Of a DNA stretch of 64,000 nt, positions 1 through 11,010 are shown in pieces. Made by a program: the position numbers and the translations under genes. Within the stretch, counting starts at the first letter, position 1, and every line of letters starts with the position of its first letter. The notes under the pieces are model-generated. The model made no database searches, was not told the origin of the DNA, and saw only the letters and a program-made list of their open reading frames with translations. The stretch covers positions 7,347,495 to 7,411,494 of the forward strand of contig OZ234502.1 in assembly GCA_965153455.1 (NCBI GenBank), read 5' to 3'. This DNA is from Sphagnum compactum (taxonomy: Eukaryota; Bryophyta; Sphagnopsida; Sphagnales).

Positions 1-850
1 CCTTCGGTAACCCTAACATATGTAAACCCTTAAGTAAACAAATAGATAAAAGCAAAACACAATAGACATGAAGAAACTCAAATCATCTGGGTTAAGCTGG
101 AAATTTTAGTTCCTCCCTCTTTTGTAGTCTTTTGGCACTATGCCATACTACATGAAATTATTATGGGATGTACATAGTTCTTACTTTTTGGAACATGTTT
201 GAAGTAGGCAAGTTTGTTGTTGCTTAGTTTCGGTATGTAAACTTTGGTACATGTGGCCGTTTTTTTGTTGGTTATACAGTGCTAATAACATTGTAAAGTT
301 TAATTTTAGGTTATGCATAGGTAAGTAAAAACTGGATTCAGAGTAGAACCAGACCCAAGGGTCTATCAAATTATTAAAAAATTCCTTGGACGGGAAGGGG
401 AGGTTCACTCAGACTTTTTTTAAAGTTGGAATTAGAACTGGAGGTTCTCTTGAGAAAAGAGAACAGGATAACACAGGTCCACAGATGCTACTGAAAAGAA
501 AGCAGTAATCTACTATCCTGATGAATGTAGGAACACCTTCCATATGCACTCACATTAGAGCTGGAAGATGATAGAAACAATGATCAAGCCTAAGGTGATA
601 GAGGGAAATTGTGAGGACCCTCAACGGAAAGAGCATTACCATTTGCTAGTAAATTTACAGAGTAGAAATTTGGGTGATACAATAATTCGTGGGAGTCTAG
701 ACAGAAGATAATTGGGTTTTGAGCTGTACCTAACTTGCAAATCCGTGAGATAAATTGGGTCCTAGGTACAAATTATAATTTGGGAACAACACACATGAGA
801 GAGAGAGAGAGAGAGATGAGGAAAGCGCCTCCCTAACAAACTTGTGCTGA
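1..850. other. 5' flank of first XTH gene, no gene seen
   Basis: I see no supported coding region, RNA gene or element here. Short open frames lack any family resemblance. A (GA)n microsatellite lies at 797-816, just upstream of the block conserved between the two XTH promoters. Confidence 0.6.
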
Positions 851-855
851 TGAGG

Positions 856-1044
856 AATCCCCAACAAAACATGGGTCCGGACTTCCAATCTTGAGCCCCA
901 GCTTGCAGTAAGTGCATTACAGTGATCTATCTTTACAAGCTGCAACTGCCCTATTATTGCACATGATCATGATATGTCTCTTTCTAGCCCTATAAATCCA
1001 ACCTCACTAATGGAGCAGAGCATCCAAGTTTGATAGTGGCTTAG
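856..1044 (+). promoter_or_regulatory. XTH copy 1 core promoter with TATA box
   Basis: A TATAAATC box sits at 991-998. The segment from about 856 to 1044 matches the same interval of the second XTH gene (14,396-14,560). Shared blocks include AATCCCCAACAAA, CATGGGTCCGG and CAACTGCCCTATTATTG upstream of the TATA box, and a matching block around the expected start site (GGAGCAGAGCATCCAAGT here, GGAACAGAACATCCAAGT there). Transcription probably starts near 1020-1030. The conservation may reflect shared control or simply a recent duplication. Confidence 0.65.
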
Positions 1045-1517
1045 AGCAGCTTCTTCTCCCTCATCCCTTTCTGCCAGACTCTTAGCCTTTCCAGACATAT
1101 AACTAGATCTCGAGATTGATTATACCATTTGTGCTCATTCTAATTAAATTGCAATCTATATAGCTACCTCTTTGATCAATCCCCTCGAGTAGTGAGTAGA
1201 CCTCCTGCATAGATCTCCTCTGATCTGGAGCCTTCCACTAGTATTGTTCTTGGTCGAGCTTGTACCTCTTTTGGGCAGCACTCTGTGATTTCTCCCTCGT
1301 GTATTTCGATTCTGAGCTTCAAAAACGAGATCTAGATCTTCGATTTTAGAATAGTATTGTAGTAGACACTTGTAAGTTCTTACTGGGATTAGTACTGTCT
1401 TCCGATTGGGAAATTATATCTAGGTGTTTCGTTTGGGAGCTGCTAAGGATAGTCGAGTATCTAAGCAAGCCAAGAGAGTTTGGGATCCTTTGACGAAGTC
1501 AATCGACAGCTCCAGGT

Positions 1518-4254
1518 ATGGGATTCACGGGAATCCGGCGGGTGGTGTTGCTGGCTTCTGTGGTAGCTGCCTTTCTGGCAGTGGTGGCTCATGCAGCGTA
1601 CTTTCCCGTTAGCTTCAACGAGAATTACGCATCCACCACCAACGCCGAACACACGAAAGTTTTGAATGGCGGGGAGGTTGTCAATTTGGTTCTCGATCAA
1701 AGCTCTGGTAATAAATTTTGGTCCATTCTTCACTCTCAGAACGTAGCCGGAATAACAACCCAGATGGCTTAATTCGGCCTTCAGTTGATGATCTTAATTA
1801 TCTAGTGGGAATTGAGCTGCAATTGCTTGGGATGTAATTCCTCATAACTAGACTTGTACTAATTGTACCTTGATTCCTCCATATTCCCTTCCTACTAGTT
1901 GGAAGTTGTTACAACATGATGCGGTGTCTCCTCGACTGTGTTGAAAATGTACAGCTGCTGCATTCGGATCCAAGGGGTCATATTTGTTCGGAGCCATCGG
2001 CATGAATATCAAGCTCGTCCCTGGCAATTCTGCGGGCACTGTTACTGCCTACTACGTAAGATTTCATACAACTTGCTCGATATATAGGACTAAATTGCAG
2101 ATGACACTGAGCTAGTAATGTTTTGAAGAAAATTAACAGTCTCCTCTTGGGGGCTAATGTTGTGAAGAAAATTAGTTCGAACATAGTTTCCTCTTGGGGA
2201 TGGAGCAATTCACGAAAAGCTGTGTTTTTGGCATTTCCTAGTGCATAATGACCTTCTTAAATTTGGCCTGTGTAATTCGACGCACATCCCAAGACAAAAC
2301 GTTTCGAATTTCACTTTTCAATTACCTTTTTGTTTCATAAAATTCCTCAAATTTGAAAGTTTATCCTGTTGGGGGAAGGAACCTCTTTTTGAGTCTTCCC
2401 GCATTCTCGGGCCTGGCCGAGGGAGAATTATCTCAAAGGGCTTCCTTCCCCCTATACATGAAGGAAGTGAACATTGGCCTTGACGGATCACACAAGAAAC
2501 CGATTCCATAACTCTGCGGCATAATTGCCTGATTCAGTGAAACCCGGTTATGAACATACTACTAAAGATCACTGATGGTTCAGTGTTGGTGCTGAATTCC
2601 AAAATTCGAACTCAAGATTTTGCACGGGAAAACTCCTCGATGCCGCGGCCGTCTCTTGTTACGCTACAGATCTGTGCAGGAACTAGTTGAATTTCGTCTA
2701 AGAACGCGTCTTCCGCGTGCAGTCCAGCGCTGGTCCATATAATTGAACAGACATAAAATTCATGTTGCAATGTTGCAGTTATCATCGGGAGGAGATCATC
2801 ATGACGAGTTGGACTTCGAATTCCTGGGCAATGTGAGCGGTCAACCCTACACGCTACAGACAAATGTGTTTGCCCATGGAGTTGGGGGCCGGGAGCAGCG
2901 GATCAGCCTCTGGTTCGACCCAACTGCAGAATTCCACAGCTACGCCGTCCGCTGGACGAGGGAAATCATCATGTAAGAAAATCCTGGCCATGGATCCAAG
3001 GAAAAAATTGATGCCGTAACTGGACAGTTTAACTTACATGGACTAGCCATCGATCTAAGAGCATTATCAGCTAGGTCAAGCAAAAGGGAAATCATGAGCT
3101 CAATCTACTCTGTAAACCACTTCGAGAAATTTCCTGAATGCATGTATTGAGTGCCAGGTGTTCCCCCCCCCCCCCCCCCCCCCCACCCACCCCCAATTTT
3201 GTGATATTGAAAATTTGGCGATTTTTTAAAATAGCAAAATTAGTCGAATTTAAAATAGGGAAAAAAAATTGTAATCAAAAAGAGTTTTTTAAAAAACCAT
3301 TAAAAATTCACTGAAGGCACCTTATATCGATGAATATGCCTTGTGGAAAAGAGAGATACAATCTTAGGTCTACTATTTTGGAGTGGGAAGGACCTTACAT
3401 GTAATCGTAGGTGCACGGTCCCTCCAGCATCTATAGTTGGCCTCATATCCCTTTCACTCCTACTGCGTAGTAATTCAGATGTATGTTTATGATTATGCTT
3501 TACCACTGGTATGGGCCATGGGGGGGGGGGGGGGAGCATTTTCAAAATGCGAGGCTGGACTCAGCTACTTCCTTGTCCTAGGTCCCTTCTTTTGGGAATG
3601 CCCCCACCTTGGGGCTTTACCCTACACAAAGCCCCTTACTCAACATCCTCAATCAATTTCAATGTGCATGTTTTGAGTCATTTTGGTCTGGAAAAAAGCT
3701 TATGCATTTGAGTTGGAGGTTGGGATGTGCAATCATAGCCAGCAGGCAGGTGGGGTAGTAAGGGCCTTCAGGTACCTGGGGTACCTCCAGGGAGGAGTTC
3801 TATGTCCATCCACCTGAACTTGTGATCTTTTTTCATGGAATACAGATTCTTTGTGGACGATACACCAATTCGCGTCTTCAGGAACAATGAGAATCTGGGG
3901 GTGCCATTTCCCAACGCACAACCCATGGGCATATATGCCAGCCTCTGGGATGGGAGCTCATGGGCCACACAAGGGGGGAAATACCCTGTCAATTGGGCTG
4001 CTGCACCTTTTGTGGCATCATTCCAGGGATTTGGGGTAGATGGATGCGAGGCAGTTGGTGGCAACATTGCAACTTGTGCAGCCGGTCCTGTGTATGCTTG
4101 GTGGAATGCACAACGATACCAATACCTAACAGCACAACAGATAGATGCTTTGAAATATGTACAAAGCACCTATCTTCATTACGACTACTGTGCCGATAGA
4201 GTTAGGTACCCTATTGAACCATTTGAATGCGTCAAGAACTGGTATGGTTCATAG
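1518..4254 (+). CDS. XTH: Xyloglucan endotransglucosylase/hydrolase (GH16), copy 1, four exons
   Basis: Secreted cell-wall enzyme that cuts and rejoins xyloglucan. Exons are 1518-1707, 1955-2055, 2779-2972 and 3846-4254; all introns are GT-AG and the joined frame gives 297 aa. Residues 1-26 form a signal peptide (basic start, hydrophobic core, AHA cleavage site). The GH16 active site is [10 protein letters not shown] with E107 as nucleophile, D109, and E111 as acid/base. An N-glycosylation site NVS (N115) follows it at the position usual for XTHs. [11 protein letters not shown] opens exon 4, and the XET C-terminal domain has paired cysteines and ends in KNWYGS. Length and domain order are normal for the family. 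The usual isoleucine of HDEIDFEFLG is leucine here and in copy 2. ATG 1518 is the first ATG after the TATA box and matches the copy 2 start. Introns 2 (723 nt) and 3 (873 nt) are much longer than in copy 2. Whether it favours transferase or hydrolase activity cannot be told. Confidence 0.95.
3163..3184. repeat. C22 homopolymer in XTH copy 1 intron 3
   Basis: Twenty-two consecutive C on the + strand, followed by ACCCACCCCC. A G15 run lies 335 bases downstream in the same intron. Length may vary by polymerase slippage or read error. Confidence 0.9.
3520..3534. repeat. G15 homopolymer in XTH copy 1 intron 3
   Basis: Fifteen consecutive G on the + strand, complementary to the C22 run at 3163-3184 within the same predicted intron. 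It is absent from intron 3 of copy 2. Confidence 0.9.
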
Positions 4255-4590
4255 GAATACGCAGCTCCAAGCTTATGACTGAAAATGCCTCATTTTGAAG
4301 CAATAGGTAAATAACTGCCATTGAAAATTTCATGAGCAAGAAATGTGAGTGAGTGCATCATCATGATAGCCCCATGGTGATCCACTCACTATTAGCTACA
4401 TAATAATTCTGCTTCCCCATGTTACAACTAAGATTGAGAATACATGTGCCACTAGAGAGATCCAACATCATGGTGGATAAACAGCATGAACAAGCTTCTT
4501 TCTCAACAAGATTTTGATCTAATAATTGGAAAGCATTGCTTTTGTTATGTTTCTGATTAAACATCTCTGCCAACCATGTAGATAGCAAAT
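4255..4590 (+). other. XTH copy 1 3' flank, homologous to copy 2
   Basis: Contains blocks shared with the region after copy 2 (about 16,726-17,030), such as TTCATGAGCAAGAAAT and a following GAGTGAGTGCATCA-like stretch. It probably includes the 3' UTR. No clear AATAAA signal was placed. Confidence 0.5.
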
Positions 4591-4595
4591 GAGTA

Positions 4596-5060
4596 CAAGT
4601 GCTTAAGTGATTGCTAACTAGCTTGGTTGTACTTGGAATCCTTATATTGTTTATTTAGACTTCTTCACCATATTGCTTTTGTCTTTGTAATGTTTAATGT
4701 GCTCAGAAGAGTCATGCAGTTAAGAGTATAATATTGCTTAGTCACCATATTGCTTTTGTCCTTAGAATGCCTAATGTGTTGACAAAAAGTCATGCATTTA
4801 GGAATACAAGTGATTAAGTGATTACTAACTAATTTTGTTGTGCTTGGAATGTTTCTGTTGGTTACTTAGGCTCCTTGACCATATTGCTTGTGTCCTTAAA
4901 ATGCTTAAGGCGCTTGAAGTGTTTCTATTGTTTATTTAGGCTCCTTCACCATACTGCTTTTATCCTTACAATGCTTACTGTGCTTAGAAAAAGTCAGCAT
5001 TTTGGAGTGCAAGTGCTTACTTGATTGCCAACTAGCTTTGTTGTGCATGGAGTGCTTTTG
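4596..5060. repeat. Degenerate tandem repeat, period about 205 bp
   Basis: Three diverged units begin at about 4596, 4807 and 5010, each opening with CAAGTG(C/A)TTA followed by TGATTNCNAACTA and TTGTTGTGCTTGGA-like sequence. Between them recur CACCATATTGCTTTTGTCCTTA and TTTAGGCTCCTT. Units differ by many substitutions and small gaps. Confidence 0.7.
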
Positions 5061-7030
5061 TTCCATACTTAAGTTCTTTCATTGTACTGTATGTGTCCTT
5101 AGATTGGTGCCACTATGATTGCAAGAATACTTGGTAATTTGATTTTTTTATAGAAAACACTTAGTGTTTTATAATTCTAATTGATAATTAAGAATTGGTG
5201 TGTCTTTTAGTTGCATGTTGTCATGTGCTTGAAGTGATTTTTACTATTGTAAATTAGGATCCAAATTTTTTTGATGTCCTTTGAGTACTTCTAGTGATTA
5301 GAGCTTATTGATATGATCATGTATAAGTTCGACAATGATAGAGATTGTCCAATATTTTGTAATTCAAATGGTGGCTATAATTGGAGTTCGTACAAATTTC
5401 AAAACCAAGTATCCAAATGCTGCTATAATGTTCACTACATTATAATCCCTTTTTCGATGTATAGATTAATAAGTTGAAACACATGTTGTTACCACCAAAA
5501 GTGCATTGGAACACAATTGTGTTGTTGTCCATCTATTGATATAATTGATCTTAGCAAGTGTAATGTTCATTTCACAACTTATGTTAGTTTATAAGATGAA
5601 AACACACTAATATGGTGGGGCCAAAATTGTTGTCACATTATACTATTCTTCAAGAGTACCATGTTTGAATTTCAACCATGTCATTATCATGAAATTTTTT
5701 GCACATTATGGTAGATCAAAACTCAAAGAAATCAAATGCCCCAAAAAAATAATAATAATAAATTCATATAATGATGTTAAATATATTTGTACATCAAAAC
5801 ATACTAAGAAATGAAAATATATTCAAAAAATGTTTGAAATGATTTTTAATCTTTATGAAATTTGTAATTAATATTAAACATTGTGATTCCATATGATTGG
5901 CATAGGTTTGTGAGTCACATGAAAAGTTTGATAATTATTATATCACAAATGGATTTTTTGAAGGTGATGGTCATAAATATGTGATACATTAAAATTCTGA
6001 CAAATAATCATTTTCAAATGAAAAATGTTAAAAAATGTGAAATGGGCTAGTTTGAAAAATTCCATTTCAAAAACAAATTGGTTGACTAATTTAAACCATA
6101 ACCTAATGCAATCTAAAAAAAAATGTGCTTTATTATACTACATATACCATAAATATACCCATTATTCTTTGAATTTAATCTTTGAATTAATTTTTTTATT
6201 TTCACACAATATTAGATAATATTATTTGTTTGAAAATCAAAATATAAAACCAAAACACCAAAAATGAAACCCAAAATTAAATGTAACTTTTTAAAGGTGT
6301 ATACTTTTGGGATATGTTGTGAAAGTACGCAAGTTAGCCCCATTTAATGTGTTTTCACCTTATATTAGATCTTTGGATTATTGTTGTTTGTATGAAACAC
6401 ATTGTTTGTGTTATAGGTGAATGCAAGCTTTGTGGCATTTTAAATTTGAACTTTTGTTTTTAAAAGCTTTCTTCAAAAGAACTTGTGAAATGGAGGAACA
6501 TTGGTTATGATATTGGGCAAACATTTGATGGTAGAAAGAAAAAAACTTTCGATTGGTCCTATATCATGAAGTTGTTTCTAAAGAATTGATTTCATGCCTA
6601 AAGCCAAGGTTGCAATCATTTGTGACCCGTAACTTTGTGTCTAAGTGGTAGGAACACCATTTTAAGAACATATTTATGTCAATACCTTCCAGTTCAATCT
6701 TTTTTGTGTGGATTTCTTTGAGAACTACACAATGCAAATGCAAATGGAATCTAAAACATGCATTAGAGCATAACTTCCAAATAAACATCTTGTTCATTTC
6801 ACATACAATCTCAATTTAACACATGAACTTGGAACATGTATTTAATTTATTTCAAATTTCTAAAAAGTCCAAAAAAAAATAAAACAATTTAGATAGTTAA
6901 AAAAAATTCAAAATTGCAAATTGAACATGGTGGTCAACATGTTCAATGCATATCATTATTGGTAGTGATCATAAGAATCACATCAAAGAAGATTAATTTG
7001 AATATTGTGTAGATCACAAATGCAAAAAAT
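5061..7030. other. AT-rich intergenic DNA, nothing recognised
   Basis: Low-GC sequence with only short open frames and no protein resemblance, LTR pair or terminal inverted repeat that I could find. Confidence 0.5.
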
Positions 7031-7039
7031 CAAATAGAA

Positions 7040-7370
7040 TAATACCTCATGGTCATCCACCCTAGGCTATTTTAAATTATCATACCTTAAATTATTCTCA
7101 ACTATTCTAGGTTATTCCACCTAAGGTTATTTTATATTTTTAAAAACTATTTTAGGCTATCAACTTTAAAATATTCTAGGTTATACTACAAATTTGGATT
7201 TTTTTCATCAATTCTACTGTAATCCACCTTAGGATATTTTAGGTTATTCCACCCTCGGTTATTTTAGGTTAATGTATGTTATTCCAACCTAGGTTTTTTT
7301 TAATCATTCCACCTTAAGGTGTTTTTTAATTATTTTAGGTTCTTTTAACCTAGGTTTTTTTTTTTGGCTC
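7040..7370. repeat. Short degenerate repeat of TTATTCCACCTTAGGTTATTTTAGG type
   Basis: Roughly a dozen diverged copies of a 20-30 base unit built from TAGGTTATT, CCACC and ATTTTAGG are strung through this interval. Spacing is irregular, so it is an old, eroded minisatellite. Confidence 0.6.
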
Positions 7371-10300
7371 CAACATAAAATTAACAAAGAAATATAAGTG
7401 CACAAACTATAATGTGCAGAAATTGATCTATAAATAACTATTACATTGAAGTGGTTCTTAATTTTAGATAACTTGAAAAACAATTTCAAACCATTAAGTC
7501 TAGCAATCCCACTTATTGGGGAAAAAATTCAAACCTACACATAACCTTATAATGTTGAAAATTGAAAATGATGGTTCCTTTTTAATACCCTTTATGTTGA
7601 TACTTTGAAATTTTCACAAACCTACCAAACTTCATTAATACATTTAACTATTGTTCATTCAAGAAAACCAAGAAAAAAATTCAAACCATCAAATTTAATA
7701 ATTTCATTATTCATAACATATTCTTTTCGCACTTAAACAAATGTACATTTGTAAATATAATCTATAGTCACAATTCAAACTAAACAAGACACCATGTGAT
7801 GTCCATTCACTTATGAACCACATTATTAGTCATAAAAACACCTAAATTTTCATCTATTGTTGAATGCCATTAGTTGTTGGATGATTTATTATATTTTTCT
7901 TCTTTATTTTCATCCAAACCAGCAATAGTCGAAGGTCATAATCACATATGCATCTTAAAACCATTTTGTAATCACATATTATATAATTTCAAATCATTTT
8001 ATCATGGCGTCACAGAGGATAACTACATCAATAGTTATAAAAATGGTTAATTTGGACACAATTGCAAACACATGGGTTGATATGGACAAGATTCCTTATA
8101 ATGCATGGAAATGACTAGATGTCCTATGCAGCATGTTCTATTTAATTAATAGTCATGTAATCACAAAACCATGTATGTACAAGAACAAACTCAATTGTTT
8201 GTGTAGTCATAAGAATACACATTTTGGGACAATGAAATGCCTCATAGCAAATACATAAATGGTTGCATTGATTACATCTAAAGATCCTCCACCCAAGTCA
8301 AATTACCTTTTGAAATTAAAAAATGTTTTGGCATTTAAAACTGCACCAATTATTCACAATATTGTCCATTTTTTAGACACTCAAGCAAATTGACACCCCC
8401 AAGTGCAACAAAATACTAGACAAAAACCTGTAAGTTAATTTCAAGGATAGCTAGATTTTTTCACCTATAAATTCCCCTTCACATTTTAAGTGACAACCAT
8501 GTTGAGGTGAACAATTTGCCAATGGGGCGAGAAAGAGCTCCCACCACATTTTAGTTCACATCTTAGTTTTAGCTAGTTTAGCACCATGTGCAATTTCAAT
8601 GTGGCCCCAATGGCTACTTTGCAAAAATGAAAAAAAAACCATTTCAAACGCCATGATTCTAATATCTAATGTGTTTTAATTATTTGGGAGAGTGTAATAA
8701 AACAAGTAGTTCATTGCATAATAACTTTGCCTTTCATGGTAGGTTCAACCTTCAAATTAAAAACTTTCTAAGTAGATCTAGAATTTCTCATCTAGAAATT
8801 GTATGTTATTTTCTGGAACATTCCATCCATAAATGCACATATACTACTCTAGATGTCACTCACACATTAGATCAAGTTTGAGCCAAATTTTACACCCAAA
8901 TCCTTCACCAATTTGTAATCTCTTCCCTACCAGAGAGCCAACAAACTCTTCCATTCAAGAGCTAGTGATAGGTTGGATGTGGAAACCATAAGTGATCTCT
9001 GATGAATTTTATTTGTTATTCTATGAGCATCTACATTTTATTTTTTTATTTAATTTGGGCAATGAGCAAGCTTTGAGTAGGCCATGTTGAATGTGTATCT
9101 ACAAATGCAAACTTTCTTGGTTTTTCTGAACAAATTGTACATCAAGGCAACTATGACCACCTGAAGGGATATTGCCCATCCAAATGTCTCACACTGTGAT
9201 GGCAATTTGACTACCTTATCAAACTTGATTGATTTTGCAACTATAATATTCCAGTTTATCCTATGTTGGCAGTCAGCACAAAAGCAACCCAAATTTCACA
9301 CTTGCAACAATCGTCAATTTGAGCACATATGATTTTTCATCCATTTAGGGTCAAATGGCTCTTCATTTTGGATGACAAAGTACTTGCAAAATAACATATC
9401 ATAATTTAGTCTAAAGATTTCAGAAATATTTGTTTCTTGTGTTATCCTTGGATGCATGTAGATAAAATAAACTTAGACCATAGCACAATGCTAAAGTTGA
9501 TAATTCTACATTTCAATTTTCTATTCTTTTTCATGTATTGAAATATACTATCAAAATTTGAAATCATTAATAAAATGTCACCCCTTCCAGATTAAAAAGG
9601 GGATGGAAAATGAAATGAAAATGACAATGTGGATCTTGTGAGGGTACTTGCACAAAATAGGACAAGTAAGTACTCTTTTGATTAAAACTATCTAACTTAA
9701 AAACATTGAACATCAAGAAATAGCAAAATGAACAATTGGTGTTTAAACAAATCTATTAAACAAAATCAACACATGTTATAATATTTTGTTCTTTGTAACA
9801 TAGATAAATTCAAATAATTCACGTATGATATTATTGGTCCAACCTTTTTCAGATTATGAATTTAATTTTGGTAGTATGTTCTTACGAGTTGAATGGTTTT
9901 CTTTCTTAGTTTGGTAGTGTTTGAAAGCATTTCAAGCTTTGGGATTTAAGAGAAAATGATCCATGAGTGACTGGTGTATTTGAAAGTGAAAATAACATAA
10001 TCTATTTATTTAGAGATCAGGAAGTTGAATGCTCATCCAGCTTGTGGGATCAAAGAAAACAACCTCAAGGAGGAAATACAAATCATTAGATTTGGAGCAG
10101 ATGCACATGGATGAAGATGGTAACAAATGCTAATATGGTGATCTTAGCCCTAATATAAAAGGACAAGGGGGTGATTTTGCCCAATCCAATCTTCTTGCTC
10201 CCTTCTTGCGTACCTCAATGTGCTTATTGCTCTTGCCTCAAAAGTCATTGTTCCATGGACCCCATGGATTTGAATATGACTTGCATGGCATCACGCTACT

Positions 10301-10798
10301 TCTGAATTCATATTTTCCGTTGCTTCACAACTCTTCCATCCAGTCAATAATTGGCCTTTCTCCTACTACCCAGAACTTCCACTCGAAAATTTCTTAAATT
10401 TTTTATAAAGTTGCAAAGACCATGGATCACTTGAACATCTTGATAAGTCAGTCAAGAGTTGGTATGAAAAGAAGTCTTCACAATTAAGGCCACAGTGGAC
10501 TGTATACCAAGAATTCAAACACCCACAAACAATACAATCCCAATTTGGGTTTATAAACCAAACCGAGAGGTTCTGGTTTATGTCTCACACCAAGGGGACC
10601 AAAAGCATGACCAGTGACTAAAAAGAGTTTTTAATGTATTTTGTTTCATTTTATGGTTGGAATCAGCCATTGAAATCTTATATTCTTGGTCGAGCAATTT
10701 AAATTGGTTTCTGATTATGTATTGATACGTATGGGTTATTATATTCCAATTGATTTTGACACCAACCAGATTAATTGATGTGTTATTATATACCTTAT
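7371..10798. other. AT-rich intergenic DNA, nothing recognised
   Basis: No supported gene or RNA. Open frames at 8669-8881 (+) and 9050-9292 (-) are isolated, have no recognisable family and are best read as chance or eroded repeat. Confidence 0.5.
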
Positions 10799-11010
10799 GG
10801 TGCATTCACACTTGACATTAAGTCAGTGTTAAATGAAAATCTAGATGGCATCCTAGGTGGCACCCAATGTTAAATGGATGATAGCTTAATGTACAGTGAA
10901 TGTTAGCTTAACATAGAAATCTTCATGATAAGTAGGTTTAAGTCCTAAATGACTAGTATGTTGTTAAGAGACTCAACACTAGAGTCTCTAACATCAAGTG
11001 TGAATGCACC
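10799..11010. mobile_element. MITE-like element with 22-bp terminal inverted repeats
   Basis: Terminal inverted repeats lie at 10,799-10,820 and 10,989-11,010 and match at 20 of 22 positions; the outer 17 bases, GGTGCATTCACACTTGA, are identical. The 212-bp element has no open frame. TTA lies next to both ends (with one extra T on the left), so a TTA target duplication of PIF/Harbinger type is possible but not clean. Confidence 0.65.

Noticed and set aside
1-30. CCCTAAC at the window start as telomeric repeat
   Set aside because: Single occurrence, no array.
3437-3711. Overlapping + strand ORFs inside XTH intron 3
   Set aside because: Glycine-rich reading is only the G15 run; the interval is an intron by comparison with copy 2.
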